A stretch of 64,000 nt of DNA from Mycobacterium yunnanensis (GCF_025823185.1 NZ_JACKVK010000001.1:1-64000); one strand, 5' to 3'. Shown: positions 27,747 through 37,531, counted from the stretch's first letter. Translations and numbers: made by a program. Notes: a model not told the origin generated them from the letters alone.

Positions 27747-29534
27747 ATGTGCGGCATCATCGCGTGCAAGACGCATTCACCCTCCGCTGCCTATCTTCTC
27801 ACCGGCTTGCGTCGCCTCGAATACCGCGGATACGACTCGGTGGGCATAGCCGTGCGGACGGCCGGTGGTGACGTGGTGCGGATGCGGACGATCCATCGGA
27901 TCGACGCGCTTGAACGCGCCGTGGACGATTGGGACGGTGCGGCGTTCGGCGGTGTGGGCATTGGACACACCCGATGGGCGACGCATGGGCAGGCCACCGA
28001 GGTCAACGCGCACCCGCACGTCGACTGCACGGGTCGAATCAGTGTGGTGCACAACGGCGTGATCGAGAACGCGGAAGCGCTGAGGCGCGATCTCGCGAGC
28101 TCGGGCCACCGTTTCGCGACCGGGGTGGACAGCGAGGTGATCTGTCACCTGGTGGAGCAACGACTGGCCTTGACGGAGGATCTGCTGGCTGCTGTCAAGG
28201 GTGCGGTGGTCGCGCTCGAAGGGCCGTGGGCCATCGCAGTTCTCGAGGAATCGACGGGTCGGCTCGTCGTGGCGGCGAGCCGCTCACCCTTGGTCGTGGC
28301 GCATACGAACGTCGGCGAGTTCGCTGCCAGCGACATCACCGCCCTTGCGGACTGGGTAGACGAATTTCAGGTGCTCGAGGACGGCGACGTCGTCGAATTG
28401 ACGGGCGTCAACGGCTGGCACGATCCCGACAAGACCGTCGTGACGCCTGCCTTGGCTCGGTTCATTTGGCGCGCTGGTGATTCCGGACGTATGGGCCATG
28501 CGGACTTCATGTCCAAGGAGATCGAAGAGCAGTCGGAATGCGTCGCCAGAGTGCTCGACGAGGTCGGCGACCGAATCTCCACCGGCGCGCTGTGGTCCGA
28601 TCTCGGCCTCCAATGCTTCGATCGCGTACGAGTAGTCGGCTGCGGTACCTCCCTGAATGCCGGCCACGTGATCGGCAACGTGGTGCGGCTCCTCGGTGGT
28701 CTGCCGGTGACCAGCACGGTGGCCAGCGAGGCCGGGGGATCCGTCTTCGAGCCGGGCACGCTCATGCTGGCGATCAGCCAGTCCGGAGAGACCGCCGACG
28801 TGCTGAACGCCATCGTCGACGATGCGGCCGGTGGCTCGCCGCTGCTCGCACTCGTGAACAACCCGCACTCCACTCTGGCCCGTCGCGCGGATGCCGTGAT
28901 GACCTGCTCGGCGGGCCCGGAGATCGGCGTCGCGGCGACGAAGACCTTCACGTGCCAAATCGTGGCTGGTGTCGCAGTGATGATCTCGGCGTTGGTCGCG
29001 GCCGGCCGACTGTCCCGGACGGCGGCCGACACGTTGGTCGACGACCTCAGGCGCCTTCCGGATCGACTTGCGGGGGCGGGATCGGTGGCCGAGTGCATCG
29101 TGCCCGCACTGGCGGATGAACTGGTGGATGCCAGCGGCTTCGTCTTCATCGCACGCGGTGTCGGCCTTCCCTACGCGGCCGAGGGTGCCTTGAAGCTCAA
29201 GGAGTTGAGTTACCGCTGGGCAGAGCACTATCCGGCCGGCGAACTGAAACACGGTCCGCTTGCGTTGATCACCCGTGGAACGCCGGTCGTCGTCGTCGAC
29301 GACGGATCGCCCAAGCTCGCGACGAACGTCTCTGAGGTTCGGGCACGCGGCGGACTCATCGTCAGCGTGGGGCCGCTCGGCAGTTCGATTCCCGTCGTGG
29401 ACGGTCCCGCTGCACCCTGGGGGCCCATCGAAAGTGTCATACCGCTTCAGATTCTTGCCAGAAGTCTCGCCATCGCCCTTGGGCACGACGTCGACAAGCC
29501 CCGCAATCTCGCCAAGTCGGTGACCGTGGAGTGA
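27747..29534 (+). CDS. Glutamine-fructose-6-phosphate aminotransferase, GlmS-like
   Basis: This 595-residue enzyme makes glucosamine-6-phosphate. The mature N-terminal Cys follows the initiator Met (MCGIIACKTH) and acts as glutaminase nucleophile. LRRLEYRGYDSVGIAV follows, then two SIS sugar-isomerase domains (GCGTSLNAGHVIG about 296, LAISQSGETADVL about 345) and the canonical C-terminus KPRNLAKSVTVE. A housekeeping GlmS is expected elsewhere in a mycobacterial genome. A second copy at the head of a glycosyltransferase operon is probably a dedicated amino-sugar supply. I leave the symbol empty because this is probably the paralogue. Confidence 0.88.
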   Translation: MCGIIACKTHSPSAAYLLTGLRRLEYRGYDSVGIAVRTAGGDVVRMRTIHRIDALERAVDDWDGAAFGGVGIGHTRWATHGQATEVNAHPHVDCTGRISVVHNGVIENAEALRRDLASSGHRFATGVDSEVICHLVEQRLALTEDLLAAVKGAVVALEGPWAIAVLEESTGRLVVAASRSPLVVAHTNVGEFAASDITALADWVDEFQVLEDGDVVELTGVNGWHDPDKTVVTPALARFIWRAGDSGRMGHADFMSKEIEEQSECVARVLDEVGDRISTGALWSDLGLQCFDRVRVVGCGTSLNAGHVIGNVVRLLGGLPVTSTVASEAGGSVFEPGTLMLAISQSGETADVLNAIVDDAAGGSPLLALVNNPHSTLARRADAVMTCSAGPEIGVAATKTFTCQIVAGVAVMISALVAAGRLSRTAADTLVDDLRRLPDRLAGAGSVAECIVPALADELVDASGFVFIARGVGLPYAAEGALKLKELSYRWAEHYPAGELKHGPLALITRGTPVVVVDDGSPKLATNVSEVRARGGLIVSVGPLGSSIPVVDGPAAPWGPIESVIPLQILARSLAIALGHDVDKPRNLAKSVTVE

Positions 29535-29606
29535 AGCGACGCCCCCAGATGGCCCCCAATCGACCACAAAGACACCGTGAGGTGTTCCGAAGAGGCTGGA
29601 GTATTC

Positions 29607-30473
29607 ATGACTGATCTACGAGTAAATGGCAACGAAATGCTGACGGAGACTGCGTATCTGACGGCTACCCCGCTGCCTGAGAACACCGAATACGTGGTAC
29701 CGCGGGTCGGTGGGTCGAGAGCCAAGGTCGGCGTGCCGACCGTGAGTTTGGTGATCCCGGTGCGCAACGAGGCCCGCAACATCGCGTGGGTGCTCGAACA
29801 GATTGCCGACGACGTCGACGAAATCATCCTCGTAGACGGTGATTCCACCGATGCAACGCTCATCACGGCGTACAGCTACCGGCCCGACATCCGTGTGGTG
29901 GCTCAGGAGGGCATCGGAAAGGGCAGTGCTCTGCGGACGGGGTTCCTGGCCTCGACGTGCGATCTCATCGTCATGATGGACGCGGATGGAAGCATGGCGC
30001 CGCAGGAAATTCGGCACTACGTCCACTTCCTCACCAACGGCTACGACTTCGTCAAGGGGTCGCGGTTCATGGGTGGTGGCGGATCCCTGGACATCACCCC
30101 GTTCCGCCGGATGGGCAACCGCTTCCTCTTGGCGGTGTTCAACGCCCTCTACGGCGGTGAGCTGACCGATCTCTGCTACGGCTTCTGCGCCTTCCACCGC
30201 CGCTATTTGAACCATCTCGACCTGACGGCAACCGGATTCGAGATCGAGGCAGAGATGACGGTGCGGGCGATGCAGGCCGGTTTGCGGATTGCTGAAGTCC
30301 CGAGCCTCGAAATGCCTAGGCGTGCCGGGAAGTCGAACCTACGCGCAATACGCGACGGGTGGCGGGTTCTAGACACCGTGATTGCCGGTCGGCGTCGCGA
30401 GCCGCGGCCACCCGCCCTTGCATCCGAGATCGTTTTGGCCTCCCAGCCGGCCACGTTGATCGGCGGAAACTGA
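29607..30473 (+). CDS. Family-2 glycosyltransferase (polyprenyl-phosphate sugar type)
   Basis: This 288-residue glycosyltransferase has the GT-A fold: VSLVIPVRNEARNIAWVL (about residues 47-64), DEIILVDGDSTDAT, then DLIVMMDADGSMAPQE with the metal-binding DxD. GKGSALRTGF and the absence of C-terminal membrane helices resemble dolichyl/polyprenyl-phosphate hexose synthases. It may charge a lipid carrier or start the repeat unit. The ATG at 29607 has GGAG upstream; an in-frame GTG at 29577 is less likely. It is the first gene of the tightly packed run that extends to 46117. Confidence 0.82.
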   Translation: MTDLRVNGNEMLTETAYLTATPLPENTEYVVPRVGGSRAKVGVPTVSLVIPVRNEARNIAWVLEQIADDVDEIILVDGDSTDATLITAYSYRPDIRVVAQEGIGKGSALRTGFLASTCDLIVMMDADGSMAPQEIRHYVHFLTNGYDFVKGSRFMGGGGSLDITPFRRMGNRFLLAVFNALYGGELTDLCYGFCAFHRRYLNHLDLTATGFEIEAEMTVRAMQAGLRIAEVPSLEMPRRAGKSNLRAIRDGWRVLDTVIAGRRREPRPPALASEIVLASQPATLIGGN

Positions 30474-31468
30474 TGGTGCGAAGCCTGGTCACCGGCGCAG
30501 CCGGATTCATCGGATCGAATCTCGTCGACCGTCTCCTCGCGGACGGCCACGATGTCGTCGGCGTCGACGATCTCAGCACGGGGCACCTGGACAATCTTCA
30601 GGCGGCCCGGCGAATTCAACGGTCCAGTCCGGAGCGGTTCCGGTTTCATCACCTCGACGTCACGGATCCGGAGCTGAGGGGAATCGCGCTCGGTGCCAGT
30701 CCCGACGTCATCTATCACCTCGCGGCTCAGATCGACGTCCGAGTGTCCGTCCGCGACCCGCTGTTCGACGCCCGTAGCAACGTGCTCGGGACCGTCAACC
30801 TCTGCGAGGCCAGTCGCGAGGCCGGCGTTCGACGAATCGTGTACGCCGCGTCTGGCGGTTCCCGGTACGGTGCACCGGCCTCCCTACCGGTAAGCGAAGC
30901 GGCACAGGCGCATCCATCATCGCCCTACGCGGTCAGCAAGTTCGCGGGCGAGAGCTACCTGCGGGCGTATGCCGACATGTACGGTCTTGCGCCGATCTGC
31001 CTGGCGTTGTCGAACGTGTACGGGCCACGTCAGAGTCTTCGGGGTGAAGCCGGCGTCATCGCGCGGTTCGGCAGTTCCATGGTGGCTGGGCGCGACGTGA
31101 CGATCTACGGCGACGGCACCTCGACGCGCGACTACGTCTTCGTCGACGACGTCGTCGACGCCTTCGTGATGGCTGGGACGTCGGGCCCGGAGGTCTCCGC
31201 GCTCTACAACGTCGGCACCGGCAGGCAGACCAGCGTCGGGGAGCTGTACCGGCTGATGGCGTCGCACTTCGACGACGTCGCCGGTCCGAGTTTTGCGCCC
31301 GCCCGTACCGGTGAGCTGCAGGCGATTGCGTTGGAGGCCGGCAAGGCCGGGCGCGAGTTGGGGTGGCTGCCGGCAACCGGTCTGGAGGAAGGCGTCGCCC
31401 GCACGATCGCGTGGCTGCGGTCCGCGCTCGTATCCAACCCGCTGGCCGTCGTCGGGGGGCTGCAGTGA
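30473..31468 (+). CDS. NAD-dependent nucleotide-sugar epimerase/dehydratase
   Basis: This 331-residue extended SDR has the Rossmann motif VTGAAGFIGSNLVDRLL (residues 5-21), DDLSTG, HLAAQIDVRVSV and the catalytic Tyr-Lys in SPYAVSKFAGE. These are typical of GalE-like UDP-sugar 4-epimerases and related dehydratases. Substrate cannot be decided; UDP-GlcNAc/GalNAc interconversion would fit the amino-sugar context. The serine before the Tyr motif is in AASGGSRYG. The ATG overlaps the upstream stop by one base. Confidence 0.82.
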   Translation: MVRSLVTGAAGFIGSNLVDRLLADGHDVVGVDDLSTGHLDNLQAARRIQRSSPERFRFHHLDVTDPELRGIALGASPDVIYHLAAQIDVRVSVRDPLFDARSNVLGTVNLCEASREAGVRRIVYAASGGSRYGAPASLPVSEAAQAHPSSPYAVSKFAGESYLRAYADMYGLAPICLALSNVYGPRQSLRGEAGVIARFGSSMVAGRDVTIYGDGTSTRDYVFVDDVVDAFVMAGTSGPEVSALYNVGTGRQTSVGELYRLMASHFDDVAGPSFAPARTGELQAIALEAGKAGRELGWLPATGLEEGVARTIAWLRSALVSNPLAVVGGLQ

Positions 31469-32820
31469 GACCTCAGTCGGTCGCCGACGCGGTGCGCGTC
31501 ATCGACTCCGTCCACGAGATCGACGTGTCCGACCTTCCGATCCCACGCATGGAGATCGAGTTGAGCGCGCCCGGCGAGGATTTGACACCCGAGGGTGAAT
31601 GGCACGACTCACCGAGGGTCATGGCGCTGGTGCGCTTGCACGGCCATCCACTCGGGGTGCTCTTCCTGGACGGCAGCGCCGGTCCGTCGCGTCAGGTGCA
31701 CGCCGCCGGTATCTGGGCCTCGCTGCGGCCGCGCATCGACACGCACCTTGCCGCCGACGGACTTCCGGACGCGAGCACGCTCGACGACCTGGTCGGGTCG
31801 ACGACACCCACGCCTCCCGGTTGCGAACGCGCCCGCGACGCCGTGCTGTCCTCGCCGCCGCTGATCTCCGTGGTCGTCGCGACGCGAGACAGGCCCGAGA
31901 GCCTGAGCGTCTGCCTGAACTCGCTGCTGGCCAGCACGTACCGCCGTTTCGAGATCGTGGTGGTCGACAACGATCCGAGCGGTGACGACACCGCGACGAT
32001 GATCGCAGAGCGGTTCGAATCGGTCCGATACGTGCGCGAGTACCGCCGGGGACTTGCCTCGGCACACAATCGGGGACTTGCCGTGGCACAGGGCCGGATC
32101 ATCGCATTCGTCGATGACGACGTCCTCGTAGACCGGCACTGGATGACGGCCATTGCACAGGGATTCGCCGAGACCGACGACGTCGGCTGCGTGACGGGCC
32201 TCATCCTCCCCGAACAGTTGGAGACGCCTGCCCAGTTGCTCCTCGAGCACCGCGGCGGATACGGCAAGGGGTTCGACCTCAAGATCTACGACACCAGCGG
32301 TCACCGACCCGACGACCCGCTCTTCCCGTTCGCCGCGGGACAGCTGGGGTCCGGGGCCAACATGGCCTTCGATGCCGAGATACTCCGGGCGATGGGTGGA
32401 TTCGACGCAGCCCTCGGTGTCGGCACGCGTGCGCGGGGCGGAGACGACATGTCGGGATTCTTCCGCACCGTCGTAGCCGGACACCGACTCGTCTATCAGC
32501 CCGGCGCGATCGTGTGGCATCGGCACTACCGCGACATGGCCGCGCTGCGAAACATGGCCCGCGGTTGCGGGGTCGGCATGGGGGCCTACCTGGCCAGCTC
32601 GCTCGTCTTCGAGCCGCGAATGATCGTCGAGCTGATTCGTTGCTTCCCACGCGCCTTCGCCAAGGCCTTCCTTCCGCGGACGACGTCGGTCGAATCGCAA
32701 CCCCACCCCTGGCCCACGGAGCTCGTGAACGTCGAGAGGCGCGGTCTCGTCGTCGGGCCGGCGGCCTACGCCATGAGTCGCTGGCGTGCCCGCCGAATCG
32801 ACGAACGTTGCGGCAGTTGA
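31465..32820 (+). CDS. Family-2 glycosyltransferase with N-terminal extension
   Basis: This 451-residue protein starts at a GTG overlapping the epimerase stop (GTGA). The first 130 residues form a separate domain (IPRMEIELSAPGEDLTPEGE, then VRLHGHPLGVLFLDG) seen attached to actinobacterial glycosyltransferases and without known activity. The GT-A domain begins at LISVVVATRDRPESL (about 133) with IVVVDNDPS and IIAFVDDDVLVDRHW. The acceptor-side FDAALGVGTRARGGDD resembles the ED motif of inverting enzymes. Role: adding a sugar to the polysaccharide repeat at the cytosolic face. Confidence 0.82.
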   Translation: MRPQSVADAVRVIDSVHEIDVSDLPIPRMEIELSAPGEDLTPEGEWHDSPRVMALVRLHGHPLGVLFLDGSAGPSRQVHAAGIWASLRPRIDTHLAADGLPDASTLDDLVGSTTPTPPGCERARDAVLSSPPLISVVVATRDRPESLSVCLNSLLASTYRRFEIVVVDNDPSGDDTATMIAERFESVRYVREYRRGLASAHNRGLAVAQGRIIAFVDDDVLVDRHWMTAIAQGFAETDDVGCVTGLILPEQLETPAQLLLEHRGGYGKGFDLKIYDTSGHRPDDPLFPFAAGQLGSGANMAFDAEILRAMGGFDAALGVGTRARGGDDMSGFFRTVVAGHRLVYQPGAIVWHRHYRDMAALRNMARGCGVGMGAYLASSLVFEPRMIVELIRCFPRAFAKAFLPRTTSVESQPHPWPTELVNVERRGLVVGPAAYAMSRWRARRIDERCGS

Positions 32821-34148
32821 ACATCGACGCGCCCCGAGCATCGGCGCAACTTCTCGACTCGCCCCCGGTCCGCCACCTGGCGTCGGCGCTGAGCAACCCG
32901 CTGCTGCGCAACGGCCATCTCCTGACCCTCAGTTCGGGCCTCGTCGCGGTGACCGGACTCTGCTTCTGGACGACGGCGGCCTGGGAATACGACGCGGCGG
33001 TGGTCGGAAGCAACTCGGCGGCCGTCTCGCTGATGTTGCTGCTGGTCTCGATCTCGCAGTTGAATCTGTCGAGTGCAGTCGTCCGCTTCGTGCCGGCTGC
33101 CGGACGTCACACCAAGGTCTTAGTCGGATCGGTCCTGACCGTCGCCGGATTCGTCGCGCTGGTAGTCGGTGTCTGCACGGTGAGCCTCGTCCACGTCGTG
33201 TCGCCGTCGACGACCTTCTTCGACGGGACGACCGCGCAGGCGATCTTCGTCGTCGCCACCGTTGCGTCGACCATCTTCGTCATCCAGGAGGGCGTCCTCG
33301 CAGGCTTGCGCCGAACGGCCTTGGTGCCGCTGACGAACTTCCTCTTCGCGCTCGGCAAGTTGGGCCTCGTGGTGGCCTTCTCGGTGTCGATGCCGACGCA
33401 CGGCATTCTGACGGCGTGGGCGCTGTCCGCAGCCGCCGTCGTGGTCGCGATCAACGTGTTCCTGTTCCTGCGAGCCATCCCCCGTCGACGACCAACGGCA
33501 ACGGCAGAATCCGTCGTCCTCCCGCCGCTGCGTCAAGTCATCCGGTTCGTCACCCTGGACTACGTCGGGGCGATCTGCTCGGTGGCCGCCGTCACCACGA
33601 TGCCGATGCTGGTGCTCGCTGCTCTGGGTGCGACGCAGAACGCGTACTTCTCGATGGCGTGGCTCATTGGTACGTCGATTCTCCAGATCAGCCTGAACAT
33701 GGGGATCTCACTGGTCGTCGAATCGGCGTCGAGCCAATCAGACCTTGCGCGCCAGGCACGTCACGTCCTGGTGCACACCGGGAAAGTACTCGTCGCCGTG
33801 GTGCTGACGATCCTCGTCGCGGCGCCATATCTGCTGGAGATCTTTGGCTCCGCCTATCGTGAGGCCGCCGGAACTCTGCGGATCTTCGCGCTCTCTGCGC
33901 TGCCCCACTTGGTCGTGACGACGGGAATCAGCTCGGCGCGGGCACAGCGGCGGATGAAGATCGTGCTGTGGGCGCAGGTTCCTCAGGCCGCCCTGACCAT
34001 CCCGCTGGCGTGGTTTCTGTTACCCGTCATCGGCATCGCGGGCGCCAGCGTCGCATGGTTGATCACCATCTCGCTGATCGCGTGCGGGCTCGCCGTCTGC
34101 AAGGACTCGTGGTTGACCGTCACCGTCCCCGGGGGAGAGCGCCCATGA
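32817..34148 (+). CDS. Wzx-like flippase (polysaccharide/lipid-linked glycan exporter)
   Basis: This hydrophobic protein of 443 residues has about 12 predicted membrane segments, for example LTLSSGLVAVTGLCFWTTAAW, AIFVVATVASTIFVIQEGVLAG and LAWFLLPVIGIAGASVAWLITI. The layout matches the MOP/Wzx flippase class that moves lipid-linked repeat units across the membrane. The start is inferred as the TTG in TTGA overlapping the previous stop, since no ATG or GTG gives the right boundary. The run of four-base overlaps supports co-translation with the glycosyltransferases. Confidence 0.75.
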   Translation: MNIDAPRASAQLLDSPPVRHLASALSNPLLRNGHLLTLSSGLVAVTGLCFWTTAAWEYDAAVVGSNSAAVSLMLLLVSISQLNLSSAVVRFVPAAGRHTKVLVGSVLTVAGFVALVVGVCTVSLVHVVSPSTTFFDGTTAQAIFVVATVASTIFVIQEGVLAGLRRTALVPLTNFLFALGKLGLVVAFSVSMPTHGILTAWALSAAAVVVAINVFLFLRAIPRRRPTATAESVVLPPLRQVIRFVTLDYVGAICSVAAVTTMPMLVLAALGATQNAYFSMAWLIGTSILQISLNMGISLVVESASSQSDLARQARHVLVHTGKVLVAVVLTILVAAPYLLEIFGSAYREAAGTLRIFALSALPHLVVTTGISSARAQRRMKIVLWAQVPQAALTIPLAWFLLPVIGIAGASVAWLITISLIACGLAVCKDSWLTVTVPGGERP

Positions 34149-34975
34149 CCATCATTCCGATCCTCCTGTACCACTCCATCTCGGCTGACCCTGCGGACTG
34201 GATAGCGCCGTACACCGTCAGTCCCGATTCGTTTGTGCGGCACCTCGACGCCATCGTGGACGGCGGATTCACCCCGATGTCCGTGTCGGACGTGGTCGAC
34301 GGCATTCAGGGGAGAGCGACGCTGCCGGCCAAACCGGTGGTCGTCACCGTCGACGACGGCTTCGCCGACTTCGCCGCCGCAGCCGAGCAACTGGCGGTCC
34401 GACACATTCCGAGCACGCTCTACGTGGCCACCGGCGCGCTGGAGGGCGCTGACGACGTTGCATCGGGATGGGTGCTGCCGCCGGCGAAGATGCTGGCGTG
34501 GTCGCAGCTGGCCGAGATCGCGGAGAGTGGCGTCGAGATCGGCGCGCACACCCACACCCACCCGCAATTGGACGCCATGCACGTGGCCCGCGCCCGTCAC
34601 GAGATCCGAATCAGCAAGCAGCTTCTCGAGGACCACCTCGGTCGCGAAGTGCCCAGTTTCGCTTACCCACACGGATTTCAGTCGGCGCGGTTGCGGCAGG
34701 AAGTCCGCGCTGCCGGTTACAGGTCGGCGGTCGGGGTGATGGACGCGCTCAGCTCAACCGACGACCGCGCGTTCTGCCTGGCCCGCCTCACCGTTCGTGC
34801 CAGCACACCGCACGCCGAGCTGACGACCTGGCTCGCCGGGCGAGGTGCTCGAGTCGCGCCCTTCCCCGAAGCCCTGAAGACCAAGGCCTGGCGAATGTTT
34901 CGCCGCAGCCGCGGCCCGCGATTCACCCGAGGCGTGGTCAGTACACGGCCCGCGAGAACGAAGGATGGCAGATGA
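34145..34975 (+). CDS. Polysaccharide deacetylase (NodB homology)
   Basis: This 276-residue carbohydrate esterase family 4 protein has the catalytic and metal Asp pair VTVDDGFADF (D70-D71). The zinc histidines are in GAHTHTHPQLD (H136 and H140), and the later FAYPHGF motif completes the active site. It has no obvious signal peptide, so it may act on cytosolic lipid-linked intermediates. Typical substrates are N-acetylated sugars. Removing acetyl groups from GlcNAc would leave free amines that could accept an amino acid, which fits the beta-lysine genes downstream. Confidence 0.86.
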   Translation: MTIIPILLYHSISADPADWIAPYTVSPDSFVRHLDAIVDGGFTPMSVSDVVDGIQGRATLPAKPVVVTVDDGFADFAAAAEQLAVRHIPSTLYVATGALEGADDVASGWVLPPAKMLAWSQLAEIAESGVEIGAHTHTHPQLDAMHVARARHEIRISKQLLEDHLGREVPSFAYPHGFQSARLRQEVRAAGYRSAVGVMDALSSTDDRAFCLARLTVRASTPHAELTTWLAGRGARVAPFPEALKTKAWRMFRRSRGPRFTRGVVSTRPARTKDGR

Positions 34976-35982
34976 GCTCCGAGTCGACCGCAGACGTCAT
35001 AATTTGCACCTACACCGAGGCGCGATGGGACCTGCTGGTCCAATCGGTCACCTCAGTGCTGAAGCAACGAGTCCCACCCGGGCGTCTGATCGTCGTCGTC
35101 GACCACAACGACGAGCTTCTGGCGAGATGCCAGGCGAGGTGGGGATCGGGCTCGAGCACGTCGTCGGTTCCGATCGCCGTATCTGCGAACCGGTTCGCCG
35201 GTCGGCTTGGTTCGGCCCGCAACACCGGACTGCTCCTGGCCAGCGCCGAGGTCGTCGCGTTCCTCGACGACGACGCCGCGGCGGACGTGGATTGGCTGGA
35301 GCGGCTGCTGGCCGTGTACGACTCGCATCCCGAGGCGGTCGCGGTGGGCGGTGCGCCTCGGCCGGTCTATGAAATCCCACGCCCCGAATGGTTCCCCCCC
35401 GACTTCGACTGGATCTTCGGCTGCCACTACGACATGCTGCCGAGCGTCCTTGCGCCCCTGCGGCATCTGATTGGCGCCAACATGTCGGTGCGTCGCAAGG
35501 AGATGCTCGCCATCGGCGGTTTCCGCGCCGACGACCACGATGACATGGACCTCTCGCACCGGGTCGCGGACGCGCACGGTGCCGCGTCCGTTCTCTATGA
35601 ACCGCGGGCCCAGGTGCGTCACTACGTCTCCGCCGAGCGCCTCACGTGGACGTATTTCTGGCGTCGCTGCTACTTCGTCAACCGCGGGAAGGTCTCTGCG
35701 TTCGCCGACATGGGACCTGCCGGAAACATCGGCGCGGAGGCCCGTTTCGTCGGAAGACTGGTGCTCAAGGGCGGCCCGGCTGTTCTGGCCGCGTCGTCGG
35801 GACGCGCACAGCCGCTGCGTCAATGGCTGGTCGCCCTCGTCGGAACGGCGATCGCAAGCGCCGGATACCTGTCGGGCAGGGTGCGCCTCGCGCGCGGGAT
35901 CAAGTTCGAATGCCCAACAACGGGTTTGACCGCCTACGACCTCGACCAGGCGACCCACCTCGCCGCCGCCGGCGATGCATAA
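34972..35982 (+). CDS. Family-2 glycosyltransferase
   Basis: This 336-residue glycosyltransferase starts MSSESTADVIICTYTEARW. The GT-A core shows RLIVVVDHND, GSARNTGLLLASAEVVAFLDDDA (metal-binding DDD) and IGANMSVRRKEMLAIGGF, followed by DDHDDMDLSHRV, which gives the catalytic acid region. One hydrophobic stretch near the C-terminus (WLVALVGTAIASAGYL) may tether it to the membrane. It is the third GT2 enzyme of the operon. Donor and acceptor are unknown. It overlaps the deacetylase gene by four bases and the oxidoreductase gene by eight. Confidence 0.82.
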   Translation: MSSESTADVIICTYTEARWDLLVQSVTSVLKQRVPPGRLIVVVDHNDELLARCQARWGSGSSTSSVPIAVSANRFAGRLGSARNTGLLLASAEVVAFLDDDAAADVDWLERLLAVYDSHPEAVAVGGAPRPVYEIPRPEWFPPDFDWIFGCHYDMLPSVLAPLRHLIGANMSVRRKEMLAIGGFRADDHDDMDLSHRVADAHGAASVLYEPRAQVRHYVSAERLTWTYFWRRCYFVNRGKVSAFADMGPAGNIGAEARFVGRLVLKGGPAVLAASSGRAQPLRQWLVALVGTAIASAGYLSGRVRLARGIKFECPTTGLTAYDLDQATHLAAAGDA

Positions 35983-37531
35983 CCTCATCGTAGGGACGGG
36001 ACCGGCCGCGGCCGCGGCCATCCTTGCCCTGGCCGAGGACCCAGCCCAGCACATCACGGTCGTCGACCTCGGCGAGCGACTGTCCGCCGACGCCACCGCC
36101 GCGATGGACCGGATGAGCGCGATGGAACCTGCGCAATGGCATGCAGCAGACCGCGAACTGGTGAGTGCCCAGCCGTCCCGGATCGCGCGATCTACGCTTC
36201 CGGAGAAGCGTGCCTACGGCTCGAACCACATGTTCGTCGACCGTGGCCAGCAGCTGGGCCTCACCATGCCAGAGCGTGGGAACGATGCGTCGGTGTCGGC
36301 CGCCGTCGGAGGGTTCTCGACCGTCTGGGGTGCCCAGATCATGCCCTTCTCACGCGCCACCTTCGACCGGTGGCCCTTCGGCTGGGACGCCATCGAACCC
36401 CATTACCGGGCCGTCCTGAAGGAGGTGCCGCTGGCCGCCGAAGAGGACGACTACGCCGAGTACTTCCCCCTTCTTCACGCCCGAGCCCCACTGCGCACGG
36501 CGTCGCGGCGCACGACCGACGTGCTCGAGCGTTATCGGCGACGTCGTGATGCGCTGAGAGCCAAGGGATTGTTGGTAGGCAAGGCGCGGTTGGCCGTCGC
36601 CGCCGGGTCATGCAGACAGTGCGGGCTGTGCATGACCGGATGCCCTTATTCGCTCGTCTACTCGTCGCGCCACACGGTCGACCGTCTGGTTGCGTCGGGG
36701 CGTGTCCGGCACGTGTCCAGGATCCTGGTCACCGAAGTCGAGCAACCCTTGGGCGGCGCGCCGTCGGTCCGCGGGATCGATCTGGTCGACGGACGAAGCA
36801 CGAGGTTCGACGCGGACCGTGTCTTCGTGGCCGCCGGTGGTCTCGGCAGTACGCGCATCGCGCTCAACTCGTTGACCTCGCCTCCGGATCAGGTCGGCCT
36901 GCAGGAGTCGATGCAATTCCTGGTTCCGTTCCTGTCGCGCCACACCACGGGTGATCCGCGCGGTCGCGACGACCTCACGCTCAATCAGTTCAACATGCTG
37001 CTCACCTTCGACGACGAGGCGTACACGACCTCGCAGATCCACTGTTATCCCTATAACCCGGCGGTGGCGGCGGCACTCCCGGGATGGCTTCCAGATGGCG
37101 TCACAGGCGCAGTTCTGGGCCGGCTGACGGCCGCCCTAGGCTACCTGCCGTCCTGGGAGTCACCCAAGATGTCCGTGGCACTGACGCGACGTCACCGCGA
37201 TTCATTGCCCGACGTACGTGTGCGGGTGGTGGCCGATCGGCACCCGGCGATGCTTCGTTCGGTGCTGCGTCGGTTGGCCGCCGCCGGCCCGAGTCTCGAC
37301 CTGCACCCGCTGCTGCCGATGGTTCGCCAATCTGGACCTGGCAAGAGCTATCACTTCGGTTCGACCTTCCCGCACGGGAACGGCTCGGACCTGTTGGGGC
37401 GCATCGGAGATCTCCGCGACGTCCACTTCATCGACGGATCGGTCTTGCCGTCGGTGCCGGCCACCACGTTCACGCTGACCGTGATGGCCAACGCGCACCG
37501 CATCGTGACGGAGAGCCGACATGTCCTCTGA
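35975..37531 (+). CDS. GMC-type FAD oxidoreductase with a ferredoxin-like Cys motif
   Basis: This 518-residue protein has an N-terminal dinucleotide fold (MHNLIVGTGPAAAAAI) and the C-terminal GMC motif SVLPSVPATTFTLTVMANAHR. Between them is CRQCGLCMTGCPY with Cys213, 216, 219 and 223. The spacing CxxCxxCxxxCP is that of a [4Fe-4S] ferredoxin site, unusual in GMC oxidases, so the enzyme may pass electrons to a cluster instead of oxygen. Its probable job is oxidation of a sugar hydroxyl or alcohol in the polysaccharide pathway. Confidence 0.72.
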   Translation: MHNLIVGTGPAAAAAILALAEDPAQHITVVDLGERLSADATAAMDRMSAMEPAQWHAADRELVSAQPSRIARSTLPEKRAYGSNHMFVDRGQQLGLTMPERGNDASVSAAVGGFSTVWGAQIMPFSRATFDRWPFGWDAIEPHYRAVLKEVPLAAEEDDYAEYFPLLHARAPLRTASRRTTDVLERYRRRRDALRAKGLLVGKARLAVAAGSCRQCGLCMTGCPYSLVYSSRHTVDRLVASGRVRHVSRILVTEVEQPLGGAPSVRGIDLVDGRSTRFDADRVFVAAGGLGSTRIALNSLTSPPDQVGLQESMQFLVPFLSRHTTGDPRGRDDLTLNQFNMLLTFDDEAYTTSQIHCYPYNPAVAAALPGWLPDGVTGAVLGRLTAALGYLPSWESPKMSVALTRRHRDSLPDVRVRVVADRHPAMLRSVLRRLAAAGPSLDLHPLLPMVRQSGPGKSYHFGSTFPHGNGSDLLGRIGDLRDVHFIDGSVLPSVPATTFTLTVMANAHRIVTESRHVL

